Source of the DNA: Scleromitrula shiraiana
Taxonomy: Eukaryota > Ascomycota > Leotiomycetes > Helotiales > Sclerotiniaceae
DNA length: 64,000 nt
Direction of reading: 5' to 3'
Assembly (NCBI GenBank): GCA_028455995.1
Contig: JABELC010000004.1
Coordinates: forward strand, 2,294,001 to 2,358,000
This document shows, in pieces, positions 46,998-57,971 of this stretch; positions within the stretch are counted from its first letter, which is position 1; each line of letters begins with the position of its first letter. Position numbers and translations under genes: made by a program. The notes beneath the pieces were generated by a model. That model saw only the letters and a list, made by a program, of their open reading frames with translations, was not told the DNA's origin and did not search any database.

Positions 46998-49896
46998 TTA
47001 TTTAGCTTGTTTGCGGAAAGCAAGTAAATCTGACAATTGTCCAACCTCACATCTATGCTTGAGGAAATCGTGTTGTAATAGCTCATCTGCAGAAGCTCTG
47101 CTGCGAATATCAACACAGAGACAAACAGACAAGAATGCCTTCAAATCTTTACTGAGTTTCTCTGGGTTTTTTAGTCGAGGAGTACCGTTGGTTGCAATCA
47201 AGTACAATGCTTTCAATGGTTCTTCGTTAAGATAAGGTGGTTCGGATTCGATCATCTCAATGGCCATAATTCCAAGAGACCAAATGTCAACCTTTGGACC
47301 GTACTCTTTTTGTTTGACAACTTCAGGGGCCATCCAGTAAGGCGTACCGACCATAGTAGCACGCTTAGACTTGGATTCGGTGAGTTTGGCACAGAAACCG
47401 AAATCGGCTATAATTGAATTAGTACAGAAAAATGATCAATATTAATAGAATGTACTTACTGATCTTAACATTACCACGAGCATCAAGCAAAACATTGTCA
47501 CTCTTAATATCACGATGGATAATGCTCTGTTGGTGAAGATGCTCAAGTCCAAGACAAGTCTATAAAAAGTTAGCAGGGTTATATATGAAGATGTATCAAT
47601 TGGGGGACAAACCTCGAAACAAATTTTAGAGATTTGACTTTCAGTAATTGTTGCGTTGTTATCGATAACATCAGTCAATGCACCTCCCTCCATGTACTCC
47701 ATAACCACCCAAAGTTCAGTGTAGTTGTTTCGTAAAAATGCATCCAAAAAGTTGACAATATTTGGATGTTTGCTATCTTTCATAACCATGATCTCATTGA
47801 CAATCAACTCCTTTCTTGGTTGATGAGCCAAGTCCATTTGCTTAATAGCGACTTGGGCCTTGCTGCCTTGCTGTTTAACAACTTCTCTTGCAACAGCTGA
47901 TGCCGGATTCTCTTTGACCTTTGCTACATACACTGAACCGGATGCACCTTGACCAATTTTCTTTTGTTTAGAGTATGATAAATTGGGATCGTCCTTGGAA
48001 ACAGCTTCTTTCAGTCTAGCCATAACTTCATTTTCGCTCATAGTTGACATTCTAACATCCTTGCTACGCTCTGAAGCAGCTGGCTTAGCAGTAAGGGCAG
48101 CTTCTGCAGCTTTAACAGCATCATTTTGTTGAATCCCAGTGTTAGCAGCAGATGGCTTTGGTGCAACGTTAAGAGGCTTGACAGGATTAACAGGCGCAGG
48201 AAGACGCGAGGGCTGCTGTTGAGCAAGGCGTGATTGTTGGGAACCATTTGAGCTGGAACCGTTCTGATATCTGGGGTCTTGTCTGTCTCTGGGAGACTGG
48301 TTGTCCTGATCTCTTATCGAAGAAGAGCTTTGCTGAGTGTTGAGAGGAGGTCGGCTGGAACCGTTGGAAGTTGGAGCAGAAGGGGCTTGTCGTTGAGCTG
48401 GTCTTTGCGCTAGGGTCTGTTGTCCTTGTTGCTGCGAACGAGGAGCAGATGGAGCGGAACGAGAGGGGTTGTAGCGATCCTGCGAAGGGCTACTAGAGAA
48501 TCCACCAAGTTCTTGCTGAGCCATTGGGGGTCGAGATTGGGGGATGGAGGCATTATAAGCTGCCATATCCTGACGATTTTGTTCCTCGATCTCCCTTTCT
48601 CGTTGTCTTTGTAATTCTAATTGTTTTTGTCTCTGATCTTCACGATTATCCGGAGTAGTATAATTAGAAGCCATCTGCTGCATTTGATTGCGCTGTTGAC
48701 TTTGCTCGGGTGGGGTTGGTCGCCGAGTTTGTTGCTGTTGAGGCGTGCCATAACTGTTGTTTCGCTGTTGTTGACCTTGAAGAGGTCGAGGAGGGGCAAT
48801 TGAGCTGCCTGCAGCAGTGTATCCCAATTGTTTATTCTGGTTCGAGGAGGCTGGTGGAGTTGGTGTCAAGCTCGAGTATTGTTGTGGGTTCTCTTGACGT
48901 TTTGTGATATCGGAGTAGAATTCCAAAACCTCGAATACTGCTTGAGGATTGCGCTCATAATCCTCTTTGGTAATTGCTGAAGAGTTCAACAACTTTGACC
49001 ACTCCGGGGGTAAACCGACAAACTCTCCAGTCTGAGGATCGAAACCAACGTGTACTGAATGGCTGAAGTTCGTTGGGTTACTAACACCACCCATGCCTGG
49101 GCAGCGAGCGTATATAAAATCAATCCACTCATATAAGTCATCATCGCTCTTGACCCTGATTTGTAATGTTCTCGCAATGCCATCATCATCTCCTGGATTG
49201 TTCGATGACCCGGCAAGACTACGTTTAATTTCAAAAATGGTTCCTGCTGCTTCGACACGAGAGACTCCTAATACATCTTTCAGTACGATTTGATACGCAA
49301 CTTTTCCACCATCGGTCTTATGAAAGTCGAGTGCTTCTTTTCGAAGGATAAGCCATTTCTGTTTCCATGGACTAATAAAGTTCTTTCCTTCCTTTACTGT
49401 AGCCCAGCCCTGTTTAATCACCGCAACACCACCTTGACCGTCCATATTAGTTTGCTGACGTGCAAGCGGCAGTGAGACTGTCGAGCCCGTATATGTAGAA
49501 GTGGCCGTTCGAGTAATAGGGGAATTGATGCTCAGTTGAGATATTTGACCAGGGGATACATTTCCGGGAATATTGGCAGTAGTAGGGGTGAGATTGAGTC
49601 GCGGTCCGGCAGGAGGTCGAGGAGCTGGTCCGGGGTTCATAAACTGACCCGGAGTGTAAATACTAATTGTGAAAATTAGATTAGGTTTCTATTGTGGAAA
49701 TGAAAAACAAATAAATGAATGAGGATAATCATTCGACTTTAGATAACATTTGGACAAGGCAAAATGAAGTGTATCAACAAGTGAGAAAACGTGGATACTC
49801 CTGGGCGTCTGGGTTGTTCCAACATAGCGATCTGTGTAGATAATAAAACAAGAAGACTTGGAAAAGAGAGATATCGTACCTGTTTTGTGATGCCAT
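46998..49896 (-). CDS. CLA4: p21-activated protein kinase, Cla4 type (PH-CRIB-kinase)
   Basis: Cdc42/Rac effector Ser/Thr kinase for polarity, septins and hyphal morphogenesis. Exons (minus): 49880-49896, 49799-49831, 47613-49662, 47460-47559 and 46998-47407; 869 aa. PH domain spans about residues 95-205 (IKQGWATVKEGKNFISPWKQ), directly followed by a CRIB motif at 210-225 (VSNPTNFSHSVHVGFDP); PH plus CRIB separates Cla4 from Ste20. A Gln/Pro-rich linker of over 300 residues follows. Kinase domain: IGQGASGSVYVA, catalytic Lys in VAIKQMD, HRDIKSDNVLL, DFGFCAK, and GTPYWMAPEVV. It ends LLAFRKQAK. The 33-nt second exon is in frame whether used or skipped, so the N-terminus is uncertain (869 or 858 aa). 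Confidence 0.9.
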
Positions 49897-50200
49897 ATTG
49901 ACAGAGATACAGAATTACTACTAAAAGAAAGTGTACGAAATTTTCTGAAAGAAATATGTAGATTATGACAGCGGGGTATCTTTGAAAGAAATTGATAGGA
50001 ATGAATGACTGTAGTTATGAATATATTAGCAAATATGCCTTAAATGATATATTTGAGTGACCATTTTTTGATGACATACAAAGTAAAATGTATTTTGAAT
50101 ATTTCTATCTCCTATCCGATAGATTTGAAGTTGAATAAACCGAAGTTATTCGAATGCGACTGGAGCAGTAATGCTGTCGCACAATATCGTCTTGATGAAT

Positions 50201-50260
50201 GTAATAAGTAATAAGTAATAAGTAATAAGTAATAAGTAATAAGTAATAAGTAATAAGTTA
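50201..50260. repeat. AAGTAAT heptanucleotide array
   Basis: Eight perfect AAGTAAT/AGTAATA units. Confidence 0.9.
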
Positions 50261-50914
50261 TTATAAGCTATATCTTCCCTGAAATAAATTAAAAAGAAGT
50301 TTCAATCCAATTCGAGATTTATTGTTGAAACTATATTATCTGAATATAATTTCTATAATGTTCGAGGTTCTCTTTCTCTCTCCCGATGATATGGTATGTC
50401 ATATGTCATATGTCGTTGTCGGGAACTTTCAATTATTATTTCGAGTGGTTGTGGATTGGAATTTGTGAAAGGGTTCGTTGTTGAAGAGGAGGGAGACTTT
50501 TGAAAGGTTGAAAAGGTTGAAAAGGATGAAAAGGTCGGGTTCTTGGTTATAGGTTTTGGAGTAGCGCGTCTTTTGTTTTAAGTGTTCATAATAATTACCA
50601 TAGTCATAAATAATTACCATAGTAATAATAATTACCATAGTAATAATACCTAGTAATAATAGTAATAGTATTTATTATTATTGTAAGGTTGGTTCAACAA
50701 GATATTAGCAAGGGTATTTTTTATTTTAATATAATCGACTGCAGGATCCCATATTTCCTTAAGTATATCTAATATATAAAAATTGGAGCAAAAGTACAAT
50801 AACACTTTCGAATCCAAGATATCCCGTGTATTATCTATACTCGAGTACAAATATCAAAATATCAAATGATGTGTATCTATCTATAAGTATACAGTGAAGT
50901 AATATAATAAGTAT

Positions 50915-50952
50915 TTCATATAAGTTCATATAAGTTCATATAAGTTCATATA
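50915..50952. repeat. GTTCATATAA decanucleotide repeat
   Basis: Three to four tandem copies of GTTCATATAA. Confidence 0.85.
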
Positions 50953-51084
50953 GATAGGTAGTGAATGCATGAGTACAATACAGTAATAATAATAATAAAT
51001 ATATCTAAGATTCACTGTATAGATAGAGATAGATTTATTATACTATACTATAATAATTCTATATCCATAGATGATTCAAATCAA

Positions 51085-51140
51085 TTCAAATCATATCATA
51101 TCATATCACATCACATCACATCACATTATATCAAATCACA
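51085..51140. repeat. TCATA/TCACA pentanucleotide array
   Basis: About ten units, changing from TCATA to TCACA along the array. Confidence 0.8.
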
Positions 51141-51212
51141 TCAAATGAACTATATCCAAATAGCCAGCTAAGAATAAGCAAACTAGCTACAGTATAGAGA
51201 GTATAGAGTACC

Positions 51213-51358
51213 CTCATTCGTACTAAAGTGCATACTATGTAACTACTCTCGTTCGTACTAAGTCATCTACCGCTCTTGATGCTACCATGTTGATACTACC
51301 TAATTACATAGTATGTACTTTAGTACGAACGAGAGTAGTTACATAATATGTACTCGAG
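51213..51358. repeat. Imperfect inverted (foldback) repeat
   Basis: Left arm 51213-51260 contains ACTATGTAACTACTCTCG and TTCGTACTA twice; right arm 51301-51358 is its near-perfect reverse complement over about 45 bp. The loop is about 40 bp. Confidence 0.8.
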
Positions 51359-51481
51359 CACAACAGATGTTTTACACCCCAAATGATCCTTAGATACAAT
51401 ACAATACAATACAGTGTAGTGTGTATGCACAGATGTATTGAAGAACTACTGTAGCTTATTAGTAGTTAAGTTCAAACAAAC

Positions 51482-51531
<50 letters not shown>
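51482..51531. repeat. ATC trinucleotide repeat
   Basis: Sixteen perfect ATC units. Confidence 0.95.
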
Positions 51532-52233
51532 ACCAGACTTCTCATTTCCCTATAACTAAGTTCTACGAGTACCTTCCAAGCTTATACACTACAACTAACT
51601 AACTTACAGTCCTATCCTGCTTTTATTATTAGCAAAACCCAACAATCTTAGATCCCCTCCTCTCCCCTTCCCCCCCGTCCATCCCGGCGCTACCACCTCA
51701 ACTCCTTTGTTTCAAGCTTAAGTGGCAACCCACGGTTCTCGTTTCAAGCATCTATATAAAATCTTTCTTGTAACAGAATATTCCTTTCCTCCCCGCACGG
51801 TTAACCTAAGACTCTAGGACTCTAGGACTCTAGTGTAATCAAGGTAATTTTTTTGCTTTGTTTCCTTTTTTGCATGCTTTGTTCCTTTTGATGCGAGGGC
51901 CTTCTTTTCTAGTTATTATTATTTATCTAGTATATTTCATTTCATTGTATCTGTACTATACTATCCTATCCTTTTCCTGTCTATCTACTCGAGTAAATAC
52001 AATAAATCAAAAACTTAAACTACTCTACTATACAGCACATATACTATAACTACAAACACTATAACCATCCACAAATCTACAATAAAAACTTCCTCCTTAC
52101 GTATATATTTATTATTATAAGCATCCAACCATCCATAATTAACTCTCATAACTCTCATAATCAAAGTACTCGAGTACACATACCCCCTCGCACTGGACCC
52201 CTTTTACCCAGCAATAAGCAAGCGAAATAGAAA

Positions 52234-52260
52234 GAGAAACAGAAACAGAAACAGAAACAG
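52234..52260. repeat. AAACAG hexanucleotide repeat
   Basis: Four copies of AAACAG after a related AAAGAG unit. Confidence 0.85.
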
Positions 52261-52487
52261 ACCAGATAATTAATATCTTTTAATAACTTTTAATTTATCT
52301 ATGTATAACTTTTAATTTAATTATTCATGGGATTGATGGGTTCGGTATTTATTGGTATCAAAGAGCTTATATCGGTATGATGTCACGTATTGATTGATGT
52401 TGCTTTTTCGATTGATTTATTTGCGACTGGGTTATGGAAGGACTGTATCGATGGATGGATGGTATTTGGGTTTGTGTATTTGTACTG

Positions 52488-52489
<2 letters not shown>

Positions 52490-52527
<38 letters not shown>
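52490..52527. repeat. GA dinucleotide repeat
   Basis: About eighteen perfect GA units. Confidence 0.95.
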
Positions 52528-52529
<2 letters not shown>

Positions 52530-52884
52530 TTGTGTGGTGAAATGGAGTGAGACGGTTTGTTTGGTAGACCTTTTGGATTTTATATGTTATTCGGATTTTC
52601 GGGTTAATTTTAATATCGAAAATCTTTAATATAGATTCATTTTATTTCCAGATGGTGAGTGTTTATCTAAGTATATTTCAATGTATAAGTGATTCCTTGA
52701 AGAGAAGGTATTGTTCGATAAAAGATTTAGTCAATTCTTAAACTACTTTTAGATATATCTTTTCGTAACATGACTTTGAAATTCACCGAAGAACTCAAGG
52801 ATCAAGTCCACAAACCCTCAAACCAACTGTAAAATTCCTCACATCTTCGATATACTGTATAGCTTCTATATCTATCATCAAATC

Positions 52885-55126
52885 TTAACGAACAGGAACC
52901 TCAGCCTCTTGACCCTCAAAGAGCGGCAATTCCTTCTCAATATCTGCCCAAACCTTCGTGCCATCGACCAACTCCTTGATAGCCGTCAAGATCTTCTCTT
53001 CATCCGCACGAACCTGTTTCGTAGAATCTCTATCTCTTAATGTGAATGTGCTATCTTTAACACTTTGGAAATCAACCGTGATACCAAAGGGAGTACCAAG
53101 CTCATCGTTACGACTGTAACGCTTGCCAATAGAGGCGGAAGAGTCATCAATACGGCTGGAAATGCCCATGGATCGGAGCTTGTATGAGATTTTCTTGAGG
53201 AATGGTTTGAAGCTGTCGTGGGAGGACAAAGGAACCAAAAGGACTTTGGTGGGTGCAACAATTGGGGGGAAGGAAAGGACCTGTAATGTATTCGTCAGTT
53301 ATGATCAGAAAAAAAGGTAATAGATAACAACATACACCACGTGCTTCGTCACCACCATCACTGCCACGAGTCCAATAGTTGTGTTCCATCAAAGCATAAA
53401 GAATTCTACCAATACCAAACGATGGTTCGATAACATTCGGAGTGTATTCTCTTGTGTTCTCTACTCGAGTTCGGAGTTCAATCTTGATAAGATCGCTGCT
53501 GACTTCGACCTTACCGTCAGCAACACCCTCAACATCAATGACAATCTTGCCATCTTGTTTGAGATCCTGTGCAAGGGCCTCTAGCTTCTCCTGTGATAAA
53601 GCTTTAATAGCAGCCTCAACAGCCCTGCCATCCTTCTTGAAATTTGGACCAAACTCCTTCCTGTCGATATCGATTTGCCATTCTTCAATGCTGATTGGGG
53701 TGTCCAATCTTTGACGAACTACCAATGGGGCACCGGTTTTCTTTGCGTGTACAGTGAGATCATAAGCGCTTCTGTCTGCACAGCCAACGCACTCGACCCA
53801 ACCAGAGCTAGTATGCAATTCAGCATCCCAACAGTCTGCAGCATAATGGGCCATTTCATTAGCCATATGCTGTCTGAATCTGACCTTCGATTGATCTACA
53901 CCAATTTTTGCGAGGAAAAGTTGAATACGCGCTAAGAAATAGCCCAAAGTTTCGTTGTCAACAGTACCATCTGCAACGGCTTTACCAATGGCAACTCTTT
54001 CAACGTCGGTTTTACCAGCCAATTGAGTGTGTCGGTTCAACAAGACAAGTTCTACATCCTTAACATCGTTGAAACGGTCGTGCTTCTTACCACCTTCAGG
54101 ATCAACAAAGTGCTCAATTTCTGCCATCAAGAATTCTCGAACACGTAAAAGACCACCTCGAGGAGAAATCTCATTACGATAAGATTTACCAATAGAAGCC
54201 GAGGCAAATGGCATCTGTTGTTGATTGTACTCAAGGAGCTTAGCAAAGTTCAAAAATTGACCTTGGGCAGTCTCTGGTCGTAGATAGCCTGGCGCATTAC
54301 TGCTTGGACCAATTTTGGTCTGGAACATGAGATTGAAAGCTACTGGTGCTGATGGTTCTGCGCCGGTTTCTGGATTCTTCATCTCGTATTTCTTGATCAA
54401 CTGACCAAGCTCCTCGCCATTGTAGTTATCAATCTAATAAGTCAATACCTAGACCCTATAATGCCATTAAAGTGATCTTACCTTAGCTAGAATTTCTTCA
54501 TACTCCTTGACAACAGCATCATCCAATTTGATAGCTACCGTACCCTTAGTCTTCTTCTTCTTCTTTTTTTTTGATGGGTCTTCCTCCTCTTCTTCAAGTT
54601 TGATACCTCTAGCCTGTTTATCGCCCTTCAGTCTAGCTTCTAAAATATCTTCAACAAAGTGATCCGCTCGGATGATATCGCCGTTCTCTGGGTCTTTGCA
54701 CATCCAGTCTGCAAACTTATCCACATGGCCACTAGTCTTGAAAACTTCGGCAGGGGTCAACGCCGTGCAATCCAGTTCCAGCATATCCTCTTCCAAGACG
54801 AAATGTTTGCGCCATTGATCAATGACATTGGCCTGTAGAGCGCAGCCAGGAGGACCATAGTCGAATAAACCACCCACTCCATTGTAAATTTCGAACGAGG
54901 GAGTATAGAACATACGCCGCCTCAACATAGAATCGAGGACCTGGCGGTCAAGGGGTTGCCCCTTAAGGGTAGTAGTTGTCGACATCTTATAGTCCTTTCG
55001 TCCTTTGACTTTTGGTACCTGGTGTCTGTTATGCGGGGTCGAAGCTGTAAAAGTTCGATGAGTCAGTTGTGGACTCAATTTTCGCCTGAGAACAATACTT
55101 CTTGTAAGGCTGCAAAAAGATTTCAT
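52885..55126 (-). CDS. GRS1: Glycyl-tRNA synthetase, cytosolic and probably mitochondrial
   Basis: Class II synthetase charging tRNA-Gly. Exons (minus): 54482-55126, 53336-54433 and 52885-53280; 712 aa from ATG 55126. The first 47 residues (MKSFCSLTRSIVLRRKLSPQ, then LTHRTFTAS) look like a mitochondrial presequence. A second in-frame ATG at 54985 (MSTTTTLKGQPLDRQVLD) begins the usual cytosolic form, so dual localisation by alternative starts is likely. Motifs: GLFDYGPPGC, the Lys-rich insertion DPSKKKKKKKTKG, APGYLRPETAQGQF, motif 2 YRNEISPRGGLLRVREF, EMAHYAADCWDAE, WVECVGCADRSAYDL and motif 3 PSFGIGR. The C-terminal anticodon-binding domain starts near SFPPIVAPTKVLL. Exon 2 to 3 splicing uses GGT|GTATGT and joins EARG to VLSFPP. 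Confidence 0.95.
55059..55065. promoter_or_regulatory. TGAGTCA (Gcn4/CpcA-type) site between the two GRS1 starts
   Basis: TGAGTCA lies inside the presequence-coding stretch, 74 bp upstream of the cytosolic start at 54985. Confidence 0.4.
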
Positions 55127-55389
55127 TCACCTGGGACTCATCCAATGAAAGGTATGAGTCACTTAAAAGTCTGGGGAACTTTCTTGCCTTTTGTGATATG
55201 CAGCTTCGTGTACTTTCCAAGGTTCGTTAGGAATTTCTTTTGTGTGACTCGTCGCTCAATGAACAACAGCCTTGTAAAATTCGGTATATGCGGCCGCTTC
55301 AAGCCGAACCCCAAAAAAGAGATCCAAAAAAATATTTCTGGATCTTTAACTTTTTACAATCTTTAATAAATCTATCGCAACATAACACA
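55127..55389. promoter_or_regulatory. Shared promoter of GRS1 and RPF1
   Basis: 263-bp divergent spacer between a tRNA synthetase and a ribosome assembly gene. Contains TGAGTCA at 55155-55161, the binding consensus of Gcn4/CpcA amino-acid control factors, 29 bp from the GRS1 ATG. Confidence 0.55.
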
Positions 55390-56643
55390 ATGGGTTCAAA
55401 AGGAAATAAACCCGCATCTTCGAAGGCAGCACTGCCCTTCAAGACTGGTAATAAATTCAAGAGACAAGATCTTCACATCAAGCAAAAGAAAGCTCGCGAC
55501 AGTCTCCGCAGAGATGAACGCTTCAAACGAAAGAGAGAAGAAGATAGAGATCCAGAACTTAGGAGGCAAAGATTGGCAAAGAATATTCCTCATACCATCG
55601 ACAGAAAGCGTGTCTGGGACGAAGTAGAAGGCGATGGAGATGATCTCAATGTCAGTGTGGACGTGGAACAATTGAAGAGGAGGCGCATAGAAGAAGCCGA
55701 GGCGGCAGAAGCTGCAGAACAAGCAGGATTGGAAGACGTTCCAGAAGAAAATGACGATGACGTCGACAGTATGTTGGATTCAGATTCAGAGAAAGGGTCC
55801 GACGATGAAGATGAAGAGACCAAAAGTCGACCCCGAGCAGTTAGCAATGCGCCATCAACAGCCAGCACAAACCTCGACCTCACCCCCTCATCTCTTTCCC
55901 TCAAATTTCCTACATTATTTTCCGACGAGCCTCCACCATCTCCAAAAATCCTTCTCACCACTTCCTTAAATTCTACTCTCCACGCAGAAGCCCATCTTCT
56001 CTGCACCCTTTTCCCCAACAGCAATTACATTCCTCGTTCCGCCCATCGTTATGGATACAAATATTCCCTACGAGAAATTTGCAAATTTGCTGCAAATCGC
56101 GAATACACTTCCGTTGTACTTCTCAAAGAAGACTCGAAAAAGCCCACTGGTCTTACCATTGTCCATCTACCGTCTGGCCCTACATGTCATTTTTCGATCG
56201 CCAATTGGGTCGAAGGAAAGAAACTACCCGGTCATGGAAATCCTACAAACCATTATCCCGAACTAATTCTTAACAACTTCCGCACTCCGCTAGGTTTACT
56301 GACCGCGAGATTGTTTCTCACATTGTTTCCCCCACAACCCGAATTGCAGGGAAGACAAGTAGTTACGTTACACAATCAACGTGATTATATCTTTGTAAGA
56401 AGACATAGATACATATTTCGAGAAAAGCGTGAGACGGAAAAGAGCGTAGTGGGACCGGATGGGAAGATAGTGGAAGGTGTAGAGGGCATTAGAGCAGGAT
56501 TACAAGAGCTAGGACCAAGATTCACATTAAAATTGAGAAGGATAGACAAGGGGGTTGGCAGAGCTGGAAGTGACGGAGACGACGCAGTGCAATGGCAATG
56601 GAAGGCCGGTATGGAGAAGAAGAGGACGAGATTCAACCTTTAG
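55390..56643 (+). CDS. RPF1: Ribosome production factor 1 (Brix domain)
   Basis: Nucleolar factor for 60S subunit assembly (27S pre-rRNA processing). Single uninterrupted exon, 417 aa. N-terminus is basic (KTGNKFKRQDLHIKQKKARD), then the conserved PRIDKRVW-like segment PHTIDRKRVWDEVEGD and a long acidic stretch (EENDDDVDSMLDSDSEKGSD). The Brix domain covers about residues 175-400: LLTTSLNSTLHAEAHLLCTL, FVRRHRYIFREK, and GLQELGPRFTLKLRRI, ending QWKAGMEKKRTRFNL. ATG 55390 gives the family start MGSKGNK; longer in-frame starts at 55240 would lie within the shared promoter. The sense strand is C-rich near 55860-56360 and purine/G-rich from about 56410. Confidence 0.93.
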   Translation: MGSKGNKPASSKAALPFKTGNKFKRQDLHIKQKKARDSLRRDERFKRKREEDRDPELRRQRLAKNIPHTIDRKRVWDEVEGDGDDLNVSVDVEQLKRRRIEEAEAAEAAEQAGLEDVPEENDDDVDSMLDSDSEKGSDDEDEETKSRPRAVSNAPSTASTNLDLTPSSLSLKFPTLFSDEPPPSPKILLTTSLNSTLHAEAHLLCTLFPNSNYIPRSAHRYGYKYSLREICKFAANREYTSVVLLKEDSKKPTGLTIVHLPSGPTCHFSIANWVEGKKLPGHGNPTNHYPELILNNFRTPLGLLTARLFLTLFPPQPELQGRQVVTLHNQRDYIFVRRHRYIFREKRETEKSVVGPDGKIVEGVEGIRAGLQELGPRFTLKLRRIDKGVGRAGSDGDDAVQWQWKAGMEKKRTRFNL

Positions 56644-56886
56644 TCCCGATATATTCATATACAATTAATTCGACTTTTTGATACCCTCCTTCTAAAGTCT
56701 ATACATGTGACAATTTACCCAAGCTTCATAACGCCATGTTTCTTCCTTTTATACTTTCAAGCTTTACAATATTTATAACTACTAAACTCGCCTCCCTCCA
56801 TCCAACTCGTCAACCTATCCGAAGTAACCGGATCAACATTTCTATTAGTCTTCATAAAAACCGTCTCAAATGGATGAACATTTATC

Positions 56887-57971
56887 TCAAATCCCATCTC
56901 TCAAAACATCCCCATTCTTCGTAGAATCGCAACGTTTTTCATATTCACCCCCATTCGCATTAATACTCACAAGCGGCGACTTCCCCGCCCCATTCGCATG
57001 ATGTCGGTGATGATCTCCTAAACCATTTTCTCCCACCATCTTATCAACCCCATGAAATGCGCTCATCATTGCCTCGACTTCATATCCCGCTGCTTTCATG
57101 AACGCGGTAGCTCCTATCTCCGCATTTACAGTCGCGTTCCAACTATGGAAACAGCTATCTATGCCAAGGGGATGTGATTTGGGTGGTGCTGGTTTGTCGG
57201 AAAGTTCCCAGACTGGAAGTAGAGGGAATTTGGAGAGTGTGCTCGGGGAGAGGAAGAGAAGAACTTCGAGACCGATGGAGTCGGTGGCCCAGATCATGGA
57301 TTGCACGTGGAAGGTGGGCCAGCAGTTGGCGGTCATACCGACCAATTTAATGCTGGGGCTCAGTTTCGAGAGGTAGAGGTCGGACCAACAGGATTGGACC
57401 CAGGAAGGAAGGAATGGTCCCCGAATACTGGCGTTGAGCATGATGAATTTTTGGTATTGTTTGTAGAGGTTGTTTTTTGTGAGGACTTCAGCGTAGGCTC
57501 CTAAGTCGTAGCAGTCGTTTGGTCGCTGAACATATTTGATGTTCTCTGCTTGGGGAATGAGCGAGGAAACATCCGTCTCTCCGTTGAGAATGAAGATGAA
57601 ATCTCCGGCTGCATGTAGACCATGTGATATAAAGTATTGGATATTGATCCGAGCAGTCTCGGATTCCGAGTAAGCATAGAGGATAAGTGGATAATTAGTA
57701 GACTTGAAAGGGACATTAGTGACCGGAGATACTGAGATCTCTTCGATTTGTCCATTAGTGATATTGGTGTTCCCAATGTTATCTTCACCAGCTACAGGCG
57801 GACGAACTCCATATTCCTAAAGACGTTTTTAGCTAGAGTCCGGAACAACATATAATCACAACTCACGTAGATTACATCTCCTGAAGGTATATCCAAGAAC
57901 CATATTGTCCAAATAAGGAGGGTCACAAAAATAGCAGCTATCAATGGTGTTCTCGATGAAACAATATACAT
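56887..57971 (-). CDS. Type II membrane protein, glycosyltransferase-like (RgpF-like)
   Basis: Unnamed fungal protein, probably Golgi. Exons (minus): 57867-57971 and 56887-57816; 344 aa. One N-terminal transmembrane anchor at about residues 10-28 (SRTPLIAAIFVTLLIWTIWF) with a lumenal remainder. Conserved-looking segments are YPLILYAYSESETARINIQ, ISHGLHAAGDFIFILNGETD, RPNDCYDLGAYAEVL, KFIMLNASIRGPFLP and PTFHVQSMIWATD; their order (NGE, YDxGxY, NxSxRGP) recalls rhamnan-synthesis F or capsule glycosyltransferase-like proteins, an identification by memory only. An in-frame ATG at 58103 would add 44 residues with another hydrophobic stretch. The C-terminal 60 residues are low complexity with GDHHRHHANG. 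Confidence 0.65.

Larger units (their letters stand above)
49897..52884. other. 3-kb gene-free, repeat-rich spacer
   Basis: Longest spacer of the window, upstream of the kinase and downstream of GRS1. Contains AAGTAAT, GTTCATATAA, TCACA, ATC, AAACAG and GA repeats plus a foldback inverted repeat at 51213-51358. Frames present are short and driven by the repeats; no gene is supported. Confidence 0.65.

Noticed and set aside
54990..55126. Treating the first 47 residues of GRS1 as non-coding
   Set aside because: The stretch is open, in frame, starts with ATG and has presequence composition; kept as an alternative leader, though unproven.
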